Assembly: GCA_947624165.1 (NCBI GenBank)
Contig: CANQJC010000003.1
Span: forward strand, 1-64,000
Source of the DNA: an uncultured Clostridia bacterium
Lineage (GTDB): Bacteria > Bacillota > Clostridia > UBA1381
Length of the DNA stretch: 64,000 bases
Direction: 5' to 3'
Positions 1 through 10,386 of the stretch are shown one piece after another (position 1 is the stretch's first letter; each line of letters starts with the position of its first letter). A program made the position numbers and the translations under genes. Under the pieces are notes generated by a model. The model saw only the letters and a program-made list of their open reading frames with translations. It ran no database searches and had not been told where the DNA came from.

Positions 1-818
1 TAAGTCATCGGACGAAGCGCGTATACCTCCTTGTCCTTTTCGGGGTCGCCCAAAACGAACATGCCGTCCTGATAGTGATCCCAGTGACCCGATATTTTAT
101 AAAGGTCGCTCTTTGCCATAAACGGTGTTTTCGTAAGCTGCCAGCCGCGCTTTTGTTCCTCATCCTCGACCCAACGCTGGAGCGTCTGGATTATTCTCGC
201 GCCCTTTGGAAGCATTATCGGAAGTCCCTGACCGATATAGTCAACAGTCGTAAACAATTCAAGATCGCGTCCGAGCTTATTGTGGTCGCGTTTCTTCGCT
301 TCCTCGAGCTGTTCCAAATGCGCTTCAAGGTCAGCCTTATTTGTAAACGCCGTGCCGTAAATACGCTGAAGCATTTTATTGTGTTCGTCGCCGCGCCAGT
401 ACGCGCCGGTCGCGGAAAGAAGCTTAAACGCCTTTACTTTAGACGTATAGTTTACGTGCGGACCGGCGCAAAGGTCGGTAAAATCTCCCTGCTTGTAGAA
501 AGAGATAACCGCGTCGTCGGGTAATTCGTTAATAAGCTCGATTTTATATGGTTCATCTTTCATGAGTTCAAGAGCTTCGTCTCTGGGAAGCTCGAAACGC
601 TCGATTTTAAGGTTCTCCTTCGCGATTTTCTTCATTTCCTTTTCGAGCGCTTCCAAGTCCTCGGGAGTAAACGCGTGCTCCGTGTCGAAGTCGTAATAGA
701 AGCCCGTGTCAATAGCCGGACCGATCGCAAGCTTTGTGTCGGGGAAAAGCCTTTTCACCGCCTGCGCAAGCACGTGCGACGCGCTGTGGCGAAGTGTTTG
801 AAGTTCGTTAAGTTCCAT
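1..818 (-). CDS. thrS: Threonyl-tRNA synthetase, N-terminal part (3' end runs off the window); starts MELNELQTLRHSASHVLAQAVKRLFPDTK, no TGS domain
   Basis: Manual reverse-strand translation gives HSASHVLAQAVKRLFPDTKLAIGPAIDTGFYYDF and DLCAGPHV motifs of ThrS; T-box directly upstream. Confidence 0.95.
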   Translation of the reverse strand, partial: MELNELQTLRHSASHVLAQAVKRLFPDTKLAIGPAIDTGFYYDFDTEHAFTPEDLEALEKEMKKIAKENLKIERFELPRDEALELMKDEPYKIELINELPDDAVISFYKQGDFTDLCAGPHVNYTSKVKAFKLLSATGAYWRGDEHNKMLQRIYGTAFTNKADLEAHLEQLEEAKKRDHNKLGRDLELFTTVDYIGQGLPIMLPKGARIIQTLQRWVEDEEQKRGWQLTKTPFMAKSDLYKISGHWDHYQDGMFVLGDPEKDKEVYALRPMT

Positions 819-839
819 GTTTATACACCCTTTCTTAAA

Positions 840-1078
840 TAAAAAGACCCCTAAAGCTATTATAGCCTTAGGGGTGCAAAAAATTACACGGTTCCACCCT
901 AATTACAACCCTCTCGGATTGTCACTCGGTTAGGTCTTTATCGCAGACTTACGGTACAGTTCGCTGTACTGCTCCAAAGTGGTGTTCGCCCTTAGCCCGC
1001 CAAAGAACCCTTCCAGCCGCGAGGTTCTCTCTCTTGTGGTTTTTGCCACGGGTTACTGTCTTTTTCATCGCTATATTG
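840..1078 (-). promoter_or_regulatory. T-box riboswitch upstream of thrS, with antiterminator motif GGGTGGAACCGTG and intrinsic terminator
   Basis: Reverse complement of 887-899 is GGGTGGAACCGTG (T-box core TGGAACCG); terminator hairpin CCCCTAAGGC/GCTTTAGGGG plus TTTTT at about 842-876; specifier region GAACACCACTTTGGAGC at about 971-988 contains ACC (Thr). Confidence 0.93.
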
Positions 1079-1129
1079 TATTATACACACGACGGCGCCG
1101 TTTTGTCAAGGGATTTTTAAGGATTTTCT

Positions 1130-2323
1130 TCACATTACGTATTCCGCCGTATCGATTTCAACAGTATTGTTGTCCTTTTTTGAATTTTTATATTCCTCGT
1201 ATTCCTCCGGCGTCATAACCGCGCCGACGTTTTTGCATACGCTTTGCGCGGCTGCCGCCTGCTCCTTTGAACAAACGATATGTCCCGCGTTTGCGCATTC
1301 GAGCAGATTTTTTATATCCTCCGCACTTACGTCCTCGTCAATCGTCAAAACTCCGCAGTTCTGCACGGCAACGCCGTCCGACGCGTGGAGCATTTCGTTC
1401 GTAACGCGGACGCTTCGGGTATTTGCGAATGTCATTTCCTTTACGATTTCGAGCTTTTTGTACTTCGCGCCCAAATTTCTTATCGCGGCGGCGTTTTTGC
1501 GCGTCACGGTGATTTTCCCCGTCACAACGAGCTTTTCGAGCCGTGAAAGAGCATCCGCGATATTGCCCCGCGCGTCGAGGTTGCCGAAAACAAACAGTCG
1601 TGTTCCGTACTCGTCTATGAGATCCGTAGTTAACTTCGCGCTGCCGTTCACGATCGCGCATTCGGACGGCGCAGGGATAATTTCCGTATCATAATCGAAC
1701 ATCGAAAGACATTCATCAACTCTGTCCTCATGCGTGATAAATCTCTTTGTTTTGAATTTTACGTTCATTTCGGTAAGCCTTGAAACGTCAACCGCCCTGT
1801 CAGTGAGACTGACCGTGCCGCCGACGTAATATTTGCCGTCACGCGCCGCGCGGGCGATAAACATATCGTTGATCGTGAGCTTTGAATGGAGCTTTGTATA
1901 GTCGTCGGGGTACGTGCCTATGCAGCCGTTTATATTTACGTTCGCGAGCGAGCTAACAATGCTTTCGGGGCATTCCAGATTGCCGTTTACGTCAATGTAC
2001 GAGTACGCTTCAACCGCCCTGTTTGCGCCCTTTTCGATCTCCACGCCGCCGTTTACGGTGAGAACAGTACCCTTTTGTGGCATAGCCGCCGCCGTTATTT
2101 TATGCGGTCCGTTTATCTCGACGACCGGCACGTCGTCTTTTGTTGACAGAATTTTCGCTGTGTTGATTTCCGCGCCCAGACGACTTAGTACCTCGCGGCT
2201 GCGGTCGTCGATAAGCATTACCGCCGTGTTGATTTCGATTTTGTCATACTTCGCGTACGATTCCTCGTTAATGTTCCTCGCGTCGCATTTTGCGCAGTTT
2301 ATTTCCAGCTTTTTCTTTTCCAT
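1130..2323 (-). CDS. Conserved hypothetical repeat protein with N-terminal CxxC, encoded directly downstream of an ECF sigma factor
   Basis: ORF 397 aa; INCAKCDARN at N terminus; recurrent 'VNGxxxI / INGCIGT / VNGSAKL / VFGNLDARG / VVTGKITV' strands suggest a beta-solenoid; 2-nt gap to the sigma gene. Confidence 0.75.
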   Translation of the reverse strand: MEKKKLEINCAKCDARNINEESYAKYDKIEINTAVMLIDDRSREVLSRLGAEINTAKILSTKDDVPVVEINGPHKITAAAMPQKGTVLTVNGGVEIEKGANRAVEAYSYIDVNGNLECPESIVSSLANVNINGCIGTYPDDYTKLHSKLTINDMFIARAARDGKYYVGGTVSLTDRAVDVSRLTEMNVKFKTKRFITHEDRVDECLSMFDYDTEIIPAPSECAIVNGSAKLTTDLIDEYGTRLFVFGNLDARGNIADALSRLEKLVVTGKITVTRKNAAAIRNLGAKYKKLEIVKEMTFANTRSVRVTNEMLHASDGVAVQNCGVLTIDEDVSAEDIKNLLECANAGHIVCSKEQAAAAQSVCKNVGAVMTPEEYEEYKNSKKDNNTVEIDTAEYVM

Positions 2324-2325
2324 GA

Positions 2326-2799
2326 TTATTCCTCCTTCAGCATTTTACGCAGTTTTCTTCGCGTTCCACTCAACCTTGACCGAACCGTACCTGGCGGCAT
2401 ATTAAACATTTCGCCGATTTCCTTTGAGCTGTAACCCTCGAAGTATCTCATACGGAACATTATCCCGTCGGGGTACGGCAGCGTATTTATAAGCTCGTCC
2501 GTCTCCGTGTCGGCGTAATCGTCGTCATCGGCGGCGATATCGGGCAAGTCGTCCGAAACGCTCTCGAAAGCGGAATGACGCACACGGTCGAGGTATATGT
2601 TTTTGATTGTCGTATACAGCCACGCGCGTGACTGCATCGGGTGAAGCTTTTCGAGCGTTTCGGAGCGGCTCAGTGCGCGCGCAAAACTCTCCTGAACAAT
2701 GTCCTCCGCCGCCGTTTCGTCGCCGCACATACCCGTGCACCACGAAACAAGCTCATCGAAAAACTCACCGTACAACTCATCTATCGTCATATACCTCAC
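2326..2799 (-). CDS. RNA polymerase sigma factor, ECF/sigma-70 family
   Basis: Region 2 (DIVQESFARALSR...SRAWLYTTIKNIYLDRVR) and region 4 (MRYFEGYSSKEIGEMFNMPPGTVRSRLSGTRRKLRKML). Confidence 0.93.
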   Translation of the reverse strand: MRYMTIDELYGEFFDELVSWCTGMCGDETAAEDIVQESFARALSRSETLEKLHPMQSRAWLYTTIKNIYLDRVRHSAFESVSDDLPDIAADDDDYADTETDELINTLPYPDGIMFRMRYFEGYSSKEIGEMFNMPPGTVRSRLSGTRRKLRKMLKEE

Positions 2800-2868
2800 C
2801 GTCCCTTTTATCCGCGTTCACTTATATAACGTATAAAAAGGCAAAAATGTTGAAGTTTATCGGAAATT

Positions 2869-3330
2869 TTATATCTGTTTCGCGAGATTTATCATCTCTA
2901 TCGCACCGAGAGCGCAGTCGTAGCCCTTGTTTCCCGCCTTTGTTCCGGCGCGCTCTATTGCCTGTTCGATGTTGTCGGTCGTGAGTATGCCGAACATTAC
3001 GGGAACGCCCGTGGCGAGCGATACCTGCGCGATACCCTTTGAAACCTCGTTGCAGACGTAATCGTAATGTGAGGTCGCGCCGCGTATTACCGCGCCCAGG
3101 CAGATCACCGCGTCATACTTGCCGCTCTCAGCCATTTTCTTAGCCATAAGCGGTATCTCAAACGCGCCGGGTACCCACGCGAGAGTGATGTTGTCGCCGC
3201 TTACGTCGTGGCGAAGCAGCCCGTCCTCCGCGCCGCTTATGAGCTTTGATACTATAAACTCGTTGAAACGCGACGCTACAATGCCGATTTTGACGTCCTT
3301 TGCTACTAATTTTCCTTCTAAGATTTTCAT
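2869..3330 (-). CDS. ribH: 6,7-dimethyl-8-ribityllumazine synthase
   Basis: [13 protein letters not shown]..., [40 protein letters not shown] motifs. Confidence 0.97.
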   Translation of the reverse strand: MKILEGKLVAKDVKIGIVASRFNEFIVSKLISGAEDGLLRHDVSGDNITLAWVPGAFEIPLMAKKMAESGKYDAVICLGAVIRGATSHYDYVCNEVSKGIAQVSLATGVPVMFGILTTDNIEQAIERAGTKAGNKGYDCALGAIEMINLAKQI

Positions 3331-3379
3331 GGTATTTCCTCCTTGTATTTATGTGTTAAATTATGATTTGTCTGAGAAA

Positions 3380-3545
3380 TGCGGGCGACCGCAAGGGTCG
3401 CCCCTACGGAAGGCTCCCCTAATAGGGGAGCTGTCGCACGTAGAGTGACTGAGGGGTTTTGACGGACGAACATGGTTCGCCCCTACGAAATCCTGTTGAC
3501 ATCGGATTGTCGGGGACGGGCGGCCGATGACCGTCCCTACGCCTA
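3380..3545. repeat. Cluster of short palindromic intergenic repeats (GGGCGACC..GGTCGCCC, GGCTCCCCTAATAGGGGAGC, GGGCGGCCGATGACCGTCCC) between ribH and ribBA
   Basis: Direct reading; related units recur at 4844-4870 and 6640-6735. Confidence 0.8.
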
Positions 3546-3579
3546 CGCCATAATCGCGCACGTGCAGCTAAATCATAAT

Positions 3580-4785
3580 TTATTCCTTATCATAATTCAA
3601 ATAATGCCCCATTTTATGCTGTTTTGTGAGCAAATAAAACTCGTCGTCCGCGCCGGCTTCAATCTGTATCGAAACTCGCTCGACTATTTCAAGCCCGAAT
3701 TTTTCCAACCCGTCTATTTTAAGCGGATTATTCGTCATAAGCCGCATTTTGCCTACTCCAAGCTCAGCTAAAATCTGTGCCCCGACGCTGTAATCGCGCA
3801 TATCCTCGGGGAAACCGAGCGCGAGGTTCGCTTCTACGGTGTCCATGCCCTCGTCCTGCAACGCGTACGCGCGGATCTTATTTATAAGCCCGATTCCGCG
3901 CCCCTCCTGCCTTAAATAGAGCAGCACTCCCCTGCCCTCTTTTGCGATTCGTTTCATCGCCGCGTCGTACTGTTGACCGCAGTCACAACGCGCGCTGCCG
4001 AGCGCGTCGCCTGTCAGGCACTCCGAATGTACGCGGCATAAAATCGGCTCGTCGGGGTTCATTTCGCCCATTGTGAGTGCGACGTGGTGCTCGCCGTTAA
4101 GTTTGTTCACAAAGCCGTGAATCGTGAATTTGCCGTAACGCGTCGGGAATTTCGCTTTCGCCACGCACTCGACTATGACCTCGTGCTCGCGGCGGTACTT
4201 TTCCAAATCAGCCACCGATATAAGCGCAAATCCATGCTTTTGCGCAAACTCCGTAAGCTGCGGCAGACGCATCATGTGACCGTCGTCAGCCATAATTTCA
4301 CAGCACAGTCCGCACGGATTAAGTCCTGCGTATTTCAGTAAATCGACCGTCGCTTCGGTATGTCCTTTACGCTCGAATACACCGCCGTTTTTCGCAATTA
4401 GCGGGAACATATGCCCCGGTCTGCGAAAATCGGACGGACTCGCGTTTTCGTCGGCGATTTTCTTAGCCGTATCGGCGCGCTCGTACGCAGATATTCCCGT
4501 AGTCGTTCCGACCGCGTCAACCGACACGGTGAACGCCGTCTCGTGATTGTCGGTGTTGTCGGCAACCATGGGTAAAAGGTGCAGCCTCGCCGCCCATTCG
4601 TCCGACATCGGCATACAGATAAGTCCCTTTGCATAGCTCGCCATAAAGTTGAGCATTTCACCCGTGGCAAACTCGCACGCGGCAATTAAATCGCCTTCGT
4701 TTTCGCGGTTCTCGTCGTCAACCACCATTATCATTTTTCCCTGCTTCAAATCCTCTATAGCTTCGGGAATTGTGTTAAACTGCAT
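3580..4785 (-). CDS. ribBA: Bifunctional 3,4-dihydroxy-2-butanone-4-phosphate synthase / GTP cyclohydrolase II
   Basis: [53 protein letters not shown] motifs. Confidence 0.98.
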   Translation of the reverse strand: MQFNTIPEAIEDLKQGKMIMVVDDENRENEGDLIAACEFATGEMLNFMASYAKGLICMPMSDEWAARLHLLPMVADNTDNHETAFTVSVDAVGTTTGISAYERADTAKKIADENASPSDFRRPGHMFPLIAKNGGVFERKGHTEATVDLLKYAGLNPCGLCCEIMADDGHMMRLPQLTEFAQKHGFALISVADLEKYRREHEVIVECVAKAKFPTRYGKFTIHGFVNKLNGEHHVALTMGEMNPDEPILCRVHSECLTGDALGSARCDCGQQYDAAMKRIAKEGRGVLLYLRQEGRGIGLINKIRAYALQDEGMDTVEANLALGFPEDMRDYSVGAQILAELGVGKMRLMTNNPLKIDGLEKFGLEIVERVSIQIEAGADDEFYLLTKQHKMGHYLNYDKE

Positions 4786-4843
4786 TTTATGTCAACCTCT
4801 CCTTTCATTACTCTACGTTAAAATATATTCCATTTAAACTCCG

Positions 4844-4870
4844 TAGGGCGATCCTCGCGGTCACCCGCCA
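4844..4870. repeat. Degenerate copy of the GTAGGGGCGACC-type intergenic repeat between ribBA and ribE
   Basis: ccgtagggcgatcctcgcggtcacccgc resembles the unit at 3380-3410. Confidence 0.55.
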
Positions 4871-4878
4871 TACATAGT

Positions 4879-5514
4879 TTAAAATCCGTTTTTAGCTAAA
4901 AACTCATACGTTATACCGCTTTTGGGAATATTTTCCGACGGCTGCATCAGCTTTTCAACATACTTTGCGATTATATCACATTCAAGATTTACCGCGTCGC
5001 CCGCGCGTTTTTCGAGCAGCGTCGTTTCGCCGCCGGTGTGCGGAATTATCGAAACCTCAAAGCATTTATCGTCCACGTATGCGACAGTCAGGCTTATCCC
5101 GTCGATCGCGACCGAGCCTTTTTCGACGATATAACGCAGAATTTCACTCTCCGCCGCGACCGTCACCCAAACCGCGTTTCCGTCGTTTCGCATATTTGTC
5201 ACCGTCCCCGTGCCGTCAATGTGACCGGAAACTATATGCCCCCCGAAGTGCCCGTCGGCTTTCATCGCGCGCTCCAAATTAACGCGGCTGCCGACCGAAA
5301 GCGCGCCGAGCGCGGTGCGGCTGAACGTTTCGTTCATCACATCCGCGGTGAAAATGCCGTTTCCGATCTCAACCGCGGTCAGACAAACGCCGTTTACCGC
5401 AACGCTGTCTCCGATTTTAATACCGTCTGTAATGCCGCATTTTATCGTCACAGTTCCGCGCTGCGTATTTTTAGCCGTCACAGTTCCGACGGTTTCGATC
5501 AACCCCGTAAACAT
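4879..5514 (-). CDS. ribE: Riboflavin synthase alpha subunit (start taken at MFTGLIE, 9 nt inside the listed ORF)
   Basis: MFTGLIETVGTV, GDSVAVNGVCLTAV, GGHIVSGHIDGTG motifs. Confidence 0.96.
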   Translation of the reverse strand: MFTGLIETVGTVTAKNTQRGTVTIKCGITDGIKIGDSVAVNGVCLTAVEIGNGIFTADVMNETFSRTALGALSVGSRVNLERAMKADGHFGGHIVSGHIDGTGTVTNMRNDGNAVWVTVAAESEILRYIVEKGSVAIDGISLTVAYVDDKCFEVSIIPHTGGETTLLEKRAGDAVNLECDIIAKYVEKLMQPSENIPKSGITYEFLAKNGF

Positions 5515-5519
5515 GGGCT

Positions 5520-6608
5520 TCACTCCTTTACAACGTCATATTCCGCCATTATGTCGCCGTCGACCGGCGATACGGCTCTTAATTTCAGCTTAACGGCGTT
5601 TTTCATAAGCTCAATTCCCACGCCGCCGACAGGCGTTTTCGCGCCGGTTCCTCCGATTATTTTGGGGGCGATAAATACTTTTACTTGATTTACAATACCG
5701 CTTTGCAGAGCTGCGAAATTCAATTCTTCGCCGCCTTCGAGAATAACGCTGTCGATTTGCATTTCGCCGAGCCGTTTCATTAACTCCGTCAAATCCACAC
5801 GTCCGTTTTTGTCGGGGGCAAAAATTACCTCTATTCCCTTTTCGCTTAATGCTTTTTCCTTTTCCGCGTCCTTCACGGCTACCGCGACGATTGTGCGAAC
5901 GGTCTTTGCTGTTTTTGCTATTTCGCTGTCGAGCGGCATACGCATTTTACTGTCACAGATTATTCTGATCGGGTCGTTTCCGTTCTCGATACGGCAGTTA
6001 AGTCTCGGATCATCTGCCAGAACCGTGCCGATACCGACCATTATCGCCGCGTATCTGTTCCTGTCCTCGTGCGTGATACGGCGTGATTTTTCATTTGAAA
6101 CCCATCTGCTGTCGCCCGTGCATGAGGTGATTTTTCCGTCGGCGGTCATTGCGTATTTCATCATTACATACGGCGTTTTCGTGCAGATATAGTGGAAAAA
6201 TATCTCGTTCAGTGCGTCGCACTCGTCTTTTAAAACGCCCGTACAAACCTCGATCCCATGCTCGCGAAGTTTTTTTATACCGCCGCCCGCGACGAGCGGA
6301 TTAGGGTCGTCAGAGCCGATAAACACGCGCTTTATTTTATTTTCAATCACCGCGTCAACACAGGGCGGCTGCTTGCCGTGATGGCAGCACGGTTCGAGCG
6401 TGACGTACATATCCGCGCCCTCGGGAGACGCTTTGCAGTTTTTTAACGCGTTACGCTCCGCGTGAAGCTCTCCGTATTTTTCGTGATACCCCTCGCCGAT
6501 AATAACGCCGTTTTTCACAATAACCGCACCGACGAGCGGGTTTGGATCAACGCGCCCCGCGCCCTTTTCGGCAAGCGCGATTGCGCGCCGCATAAATTGT
6601 TCATCCAT
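5520..6608 (-). CDS. ribD: Bifunctional diaminohydroxyphosphoribosylaminopyrimidine deaminase / 5-amino-6-(5-phosphoribosylamino)uracil reductase
   Basis: FMRRAIALAEKGAGRVDPNPLVGAVIV, HAERNAL, TLEPCCHHGKQPPC and reductase domain motifs. Confidence 0.98.
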   Translation of the reverse strand: MDEQFMRRAIALAEKGAGRVDPNPLVGAVIVKNGVIIGEGYHEKYGELHAERNALKNCKASPEGADMYVTLEPCCHHGKQPPCVDAVIENKIKRVFIGSDDPNPLVAGGGIKKLREHGIEVCTGVLKDECDALNEIFFHYICTKTPYVMMKYAMTADGKITSCTGDSRWVSNEKSRRITHEDRNRYAAIMVGIGTVLADDPRLNCRIENGNDPIRIICDSKMRMPLDSEIAKTAKTVRTIVAVAVKDAEKEKALSEKGIEVIFAPDKNGRVDLTELMKRLGEMQIDSVILEGGEELNFAALQSGIVNQVKVFIAPKIIGGTGAKTPVGGVGIELMKNAVKLKLRAVSPVDGDIMAEYDVVKE

Positions 6609-6639
6609 TGTATGTTCTCCTGTTTGTATTCATTAAATA

Positions 6640-6735
6640 AACCTCTCTGTCAGCTTCGCTGACAGCTCCCCTATTAGGGGAGCCTCATAGTCGGGCGGCC
6701 AATGACCGCCCCTACGTGTACCGCCATAGGCGGCG
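6640..6735. repeat. Palindromic intergenic repeat units between the FMN riboswitch and ribD
   Basis: ctgtcagcttcgctgacagctcccctattaggggagcc ... cgggcggccaatgaccgcccctac; same family as 3380-3545. Confidence 0.75.
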
Positions 6736-6761
6736 AATGGGTTTTTGCCACTCATAAAAAA

Positions 6762-6906
6762 ATAACGGCTCCAAAATACATCAGAGCCGTTATAAACTAA
6801 CCTTCTCACATCCGGACTTTACCGTCGGCTTTGGAATTTCACCAAATCATGCCAAAATGGCTCGCGGGCTGTAACCGCCGGTAGGGAATTTCACCGCACC
6901 CCGAAG
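6762..6906 (-). promoter_or_regulatory. FMN riboswitch (RFN element) with downstream terminator (6762-6793), controlling the rib operon
   Basis: Reverse complement: ggggtgcggtgaaattccctaccggcggttacagcccgcgagcc...ggtgaaattccaaagccgacggtaaagtccggatgtgagaagg; terminator ATAACGGCTC...GAGCCGTTAT plus T-run. Confidence 0.97.
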
Positions 6907-6988
6907 AATATATTTTCTATAATAATTATTATAGCACTGTTTTGCGCTTTGTCAATATTATTGTTAAGGATTTTTTACTTGTGATACA

Positions 6989-7032
6989 AAAATAAAGCAG
7001 GAAACCATACTGCCGTTTCCTGCTTTATTTTA
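6989..7032 (-). terminator. Intrinsic terminator downstream of the 7035-7481 gene
   Basis: AAATAAAGCAGGAAAC ... GTTTCCTGCTTTATTT stem. Confidence 0.8.
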
Positions 7033-7034
7033 GT

Positions 7035-7481
7035 TTATTTACTCAGCATATTCTTTAACAACTTAATCAAATTAAAATCATATAGTGTTAAATATCTTTT
7101 AGGAACATATAATGCTCTTATTGATTTTCTTGACACAGGATATACTATATTCCAATGCTCCACATTCAAGTCAAAAATATCATTTTCTTTAGGCATAATC
7201 GTCCCATATAATACATATCTATTGCCGCTTGGCTCAATATAATCTGTAGAATATATTTTACTTAAATAATTAAATGGACTATTGCCCGTTAAGTTATCAA
7301 AATATAATTGTTTGTCTGTATTTTCAACTCTCCAGTTTCCGCCCGTTACTTGTTCATGATAACATAAATATCCACTCTCTATATTGTCGTCAGAAACATC
7401 TATTGCAAACTTGACAGGAATAAAATCAACTGCAAATAACAATATTATCAAAAAAATGGATATTTTGATTAGCTTTTTCAT
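7035..7481 (-). CDS. Hypothetical protein with N-terminal signal/TM segment, AT-rich gene
   Basis: MKKLIKISIFLIILLFAVDFIPV; GGAGGGCG RBS upstream; no recognisable domain. Confidence 0.7.
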   Translation of the reverse strand: MKKLIKISIFLIILLFAVDFIPVKFAIDVSDDNIESGYLCYHEQVTGGNWRVENTDKQLYFDNLTGNSPFNYLSKIYSTDYIEPSGNRYVLYGTIMPKENDIFDLNVEHWNIVYPVSRKSIRALYVPKRYLTLYDFNLIKLLKNMLSK

Positions 7482-7543
7482 GTGCTCGCCCTCCATATGT
7501 TACAAAATGATTGGATAATAGTTTTGGGACACATTATATAATA

Positions 7544-10375
7544 CTATCCCTTATCCGCATCGAGAATTTTTTTTATATAATTCCCCGTATACGACCCCTC
7601 GGTATTCGCCACCTTTTCGGGTGTGCCGGATGCGATAACGCGACCGCCGTTATCGCCGCCTTCGGGTCCCATATCAATAATATAATCGGCTGTTTTGATA
7701 ACGTCGAGGTTATGCTCTATAACAACAACGGAATTGCCGCTTTCGACAAGTTTATTCAAAACCTGTATAAGCTTATGGACGTCGGCAGTATGAAGTCCCG
7801 TCGTCGGTTCGTCGAGTATATATATCGTTTTACCCGTGCTTGTTTTTGAAAGCTCCGTCGCAAGCTTTACTCTCTGCGCTTCGCCGCCGGAAAGCGTCGT
7901 GGAGCTTTGTCCGAGCTTTATATATCCCAGTCCGACTTCGCGCAGCGTTTCCAGTTTACGGCGAATCTTCTGTATATTGGCAAAAAAATCAATCGCTTCG
8001 TCGATCGTCATATCAAGCACTTCGTATATGTTTTTGCCTTTATACTTCACCTCAAGGGTTTCGCGATTATATCGTTTTCCCTTGCAGACTTCACACGGTA
8101 CATAAACGTCAGCCAAAAAATGCATCTCTATTTTCTTTATACCGTCTCCCGCACATGCTTCGCACCGTCCTCCTCTGACGTTAAAGCTGAAGCGTCCCGC
8201 CTTATATCCGCGCATTTTAGCTTCGTTTGTCGTCGCGAACACGTTCCGTATATCGTTAAAAACGTTGGTGTAAGTGGCGGGGTTTGAACGCGGCGTCCTT
8301 CCTATCGGAGACTGATTGATATCAATTATTTTATCGAGCTGCTCTACTCCTCTGATTTCCTTATGTTCACCCGCATGAGTTCTTGCGCGGTTCAAAACAT
8401 GTACAAGACGCTTATAGAGTATTTCGTTTATCAAAGACGACTTACCCGAGCCGGAAACGCCCGTTACGCATGTAAACACGCCAAGCGGTATTTTTACGTT
8501 TATATTCTTCAGATTGTTTTCTTTCGCGCCGCGCACTTCAAGCCATCCTGTCGGCTTGCGTCTTTTTTGGGGTATGTCGATTTTTAACTCGCCGCTCAAA
8601 TACTTACCGGTGATAGAACGCGGAGACTTTATTATGTCGTCGATACCGCCCATACCGACAAGCTCGCCGCCGTTAACTCCCGCTCCGGGTCCGATATCGA
8701 CTATACAATCTGCGGCGTACATTGTATCCGTGTCGTGTTCAACAACTATTACGGTATTACCGAGATCGCGTAAATGCTTGAGCGTTTCGATAAGTCTGCC
8801 GTTATCTCTCTGATGCAGTCCGATACTCGGCTCGTCAAGTATATATAAAACTCCCATAAGCCCCGAACCGATCTGAGTGGCAAGTCTTATACGCTGCGCT
8901 TCGCCGCCGGAAAGCGTGCCTGACGAACGCGAAAGCGTGAGATAATCAAGTCCCACATCAAGCAGGAATTGAAGTCTTGAACGTATTTCCTTTATGATTT
9001 GAGACGCGATCGTTTTTTCCCTGCTGTTTAAAACAAGTCCGTCGATAAATTCCATTTCCCGCCTGATCGGCATACAGGTAAATTCATATATGTTCATTCC
9101 GTTTACCGTGACCGCGAGGACTTCGTCGCTGAGACGCGCTCCGTGGCATTGGGGGCATGTTACGTCGCTTATATAACGTTCTATGTCGTTTCTTACGTAA
9201 TCATACGTATTTGCGTTGTAGCGTCTTTCAAGATTGGTAATTACGCCCTCGAACGGCGCGGTATACGTTCCGCTGCCGTAACCGCGTTCATATCGCATCT
9301 TTATTTTTTCATCTGTTCCGTAAAGTACGATATTGCGTATATTCTCCGGCAAATCGGCAAACGGTGTGTTGATATCAAAACCGAAATGTTCCGCAAGGGC
9401 GCGGAAATACATATTTGCCATTGAGCCGTCTTTATTCGCGCTCAGCCACCCTGTCGCGGTTATGGCACCGTCAAGGAGACTCAGGCTATCGTCGTTTACA
9501 ACAAGGTCCGGGTCGATTTTGGGTAACGCTCCGAGCCCGTCACAGTGCGGACAGGCACCGTAAGGATTATTGAACGAAAAAAGCCGCGGCGTAAGCTCGT
9601 GAATACTGATCCCGCAGTCGGGACACGCAAAATTCTGCGAAAACGACATGATTTCTCCACCTATGATCTCTACGAGAACCAAATCGCCGGTAAGAGAAAT
9701 CGCAGTCTCGAGCGAATCGGTAAGACGCTGATGTATGCTGTCGCGGATAATCAGTCTGTCCACAACGATCTCTATATTATGTTTAAACGTTTTTTTCAGC
9801 TCTATATCCTCGCTTAAATCATACGTCACCCCGTCGGCTTTAACGCGCACGTAACCGCTTTTTCTTGCGTTTTCGAACACCTTTTTGTGTTCGCCCTTTT
9901 TACCGCGCACAACGGGAGCGAGTATCTGTATTCTCGTTCCTTCTTCAAGCGACATGACCGCGTCGACGATCTGGTCAACGCTCTGTCTCTTTACCTCCTT
10001 GCCGCAATTCGGACAGTGAGGTATTCCGATACGCGCGTAAAGAAGTCTCAGATAATCGTATACTTCGGTAACAGTACCGACGGTGGAACGCGGATTTTTT
10101 GAGGTGGTTTTCTGATCTATACTTATAGCCGGAGACAGCCCTTCTATATAATCCACGTCAGGCTTGTCCATTTGTCCCAAAAACATACGCGCGTAAGACG
10201 ACAGAGATTCAACATACCGTCTCTGTCCCTCGGCGTAAATTGTATCGAACGCAAGAGAAGATTTCCCCGAGCCGGAAAGTCCTGTGAAAACCACAAGCTT
10301 TTCTCTGGGGATTTTGAGGTCTATATTTTTCAGATTATGCTCCCGCGCACCTTTTATTATAATGTCTTTCTCCAT
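7544..10375 (-). CDS. uvrA: Excinuclease ABC subunit A
   Basis: [47 protein letters not shown], zinc-finger CxxC pairs, two LSGGEAQR signatures. Confidence 0.99.
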   Translation of the reverse strand: MEKDIIIKGAREHNLKNIDLKIPREKLVVFTGLSGSGKSSLAFDTIYAEGQRRYVESLSSYARMFLGQMDKPDVDYIEGLSPAISIDQKTTSKNPRSTVGTVTEVYDYLRLLYARIGIPHCPNCGKEVKRQSVDQIVDAVMSLEEGTRIQILAPVVRGKKGEHKKVFENARKSGYVRVKADGVTYDLSEDIELKKTFKHNIEIVVDRLIIRDSIHQRLTDSLETAISLTGDLVLVEIIGGEIMSFSQNFACPDCGISIHELTPRLFSFNNPYGACPHCDGLGALPKIDPDLVVNDDSLSLLDGAITATGWLSANKDGSMANMYFRALAEHFGFDINTPFADLPENIRNIVLYGTDEKIKMRYERGYGSGTYTAPFEGVITNLERRYNANTYDYVRNDIERYISDVTCPQCHGARLSDEVLAVTVNGMNIYEFTCMPIRREMEFIDGLVLNSREKTIASQIIKEIRSRLQFLLDVGLDYLTLSRSSGTLSGGEAQRIRLATQIGSGLMGVLYILDEPSIGLHQRDNGRLIETLKHLRDLGNTVIVVEHDTDTMYAADCIVDIGPGAGVNGGELVGMGGIDDIIKSPRSITGKYLSGELKIDIPQKRRKPTGWLEVRGAKENNLKNINVKIPLGVFTCVTGVSGSGKSSLINEILYKRLVHVLNRARTHAGEHKEIRGVEQLDKIIDINQSPIGRTPRSNPATYTNVFNDIRNVFATTNEAKMRGYKAGRFSFNVRGGRCEACAGDGIKKIEMHFLADVYVPCEVCKGKRYNRETLEVKYKGKNIYEVLDMTIDEAIDFFANIQKIRRKLETLREVGLGYIKLGQSSTTLSGGEAQRVKLATELSKTSTGKTIYILDEPTTGLHTADVHKLIQVLNKLVESGNSVVVIEHNLDVIKTADYIIDMGPEGGDNGGRVIASGTPEKVANTEGSYTGNYIKKILDADKG

Positions 10376-10386
10376 ATTTCCCTCTC

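Noticed and set aside
3361-3561. 66-aa minus ORF in the ribH-ribBA gap
   Set aside because: Lies wholly within the palindromic intergenic repeats; translated repeat, not a gene
5038-5688. Plus-strand 216-aa ORF opposite ribE/ribD
   Set aside because: Antisense shadow over a well-supported rib operon
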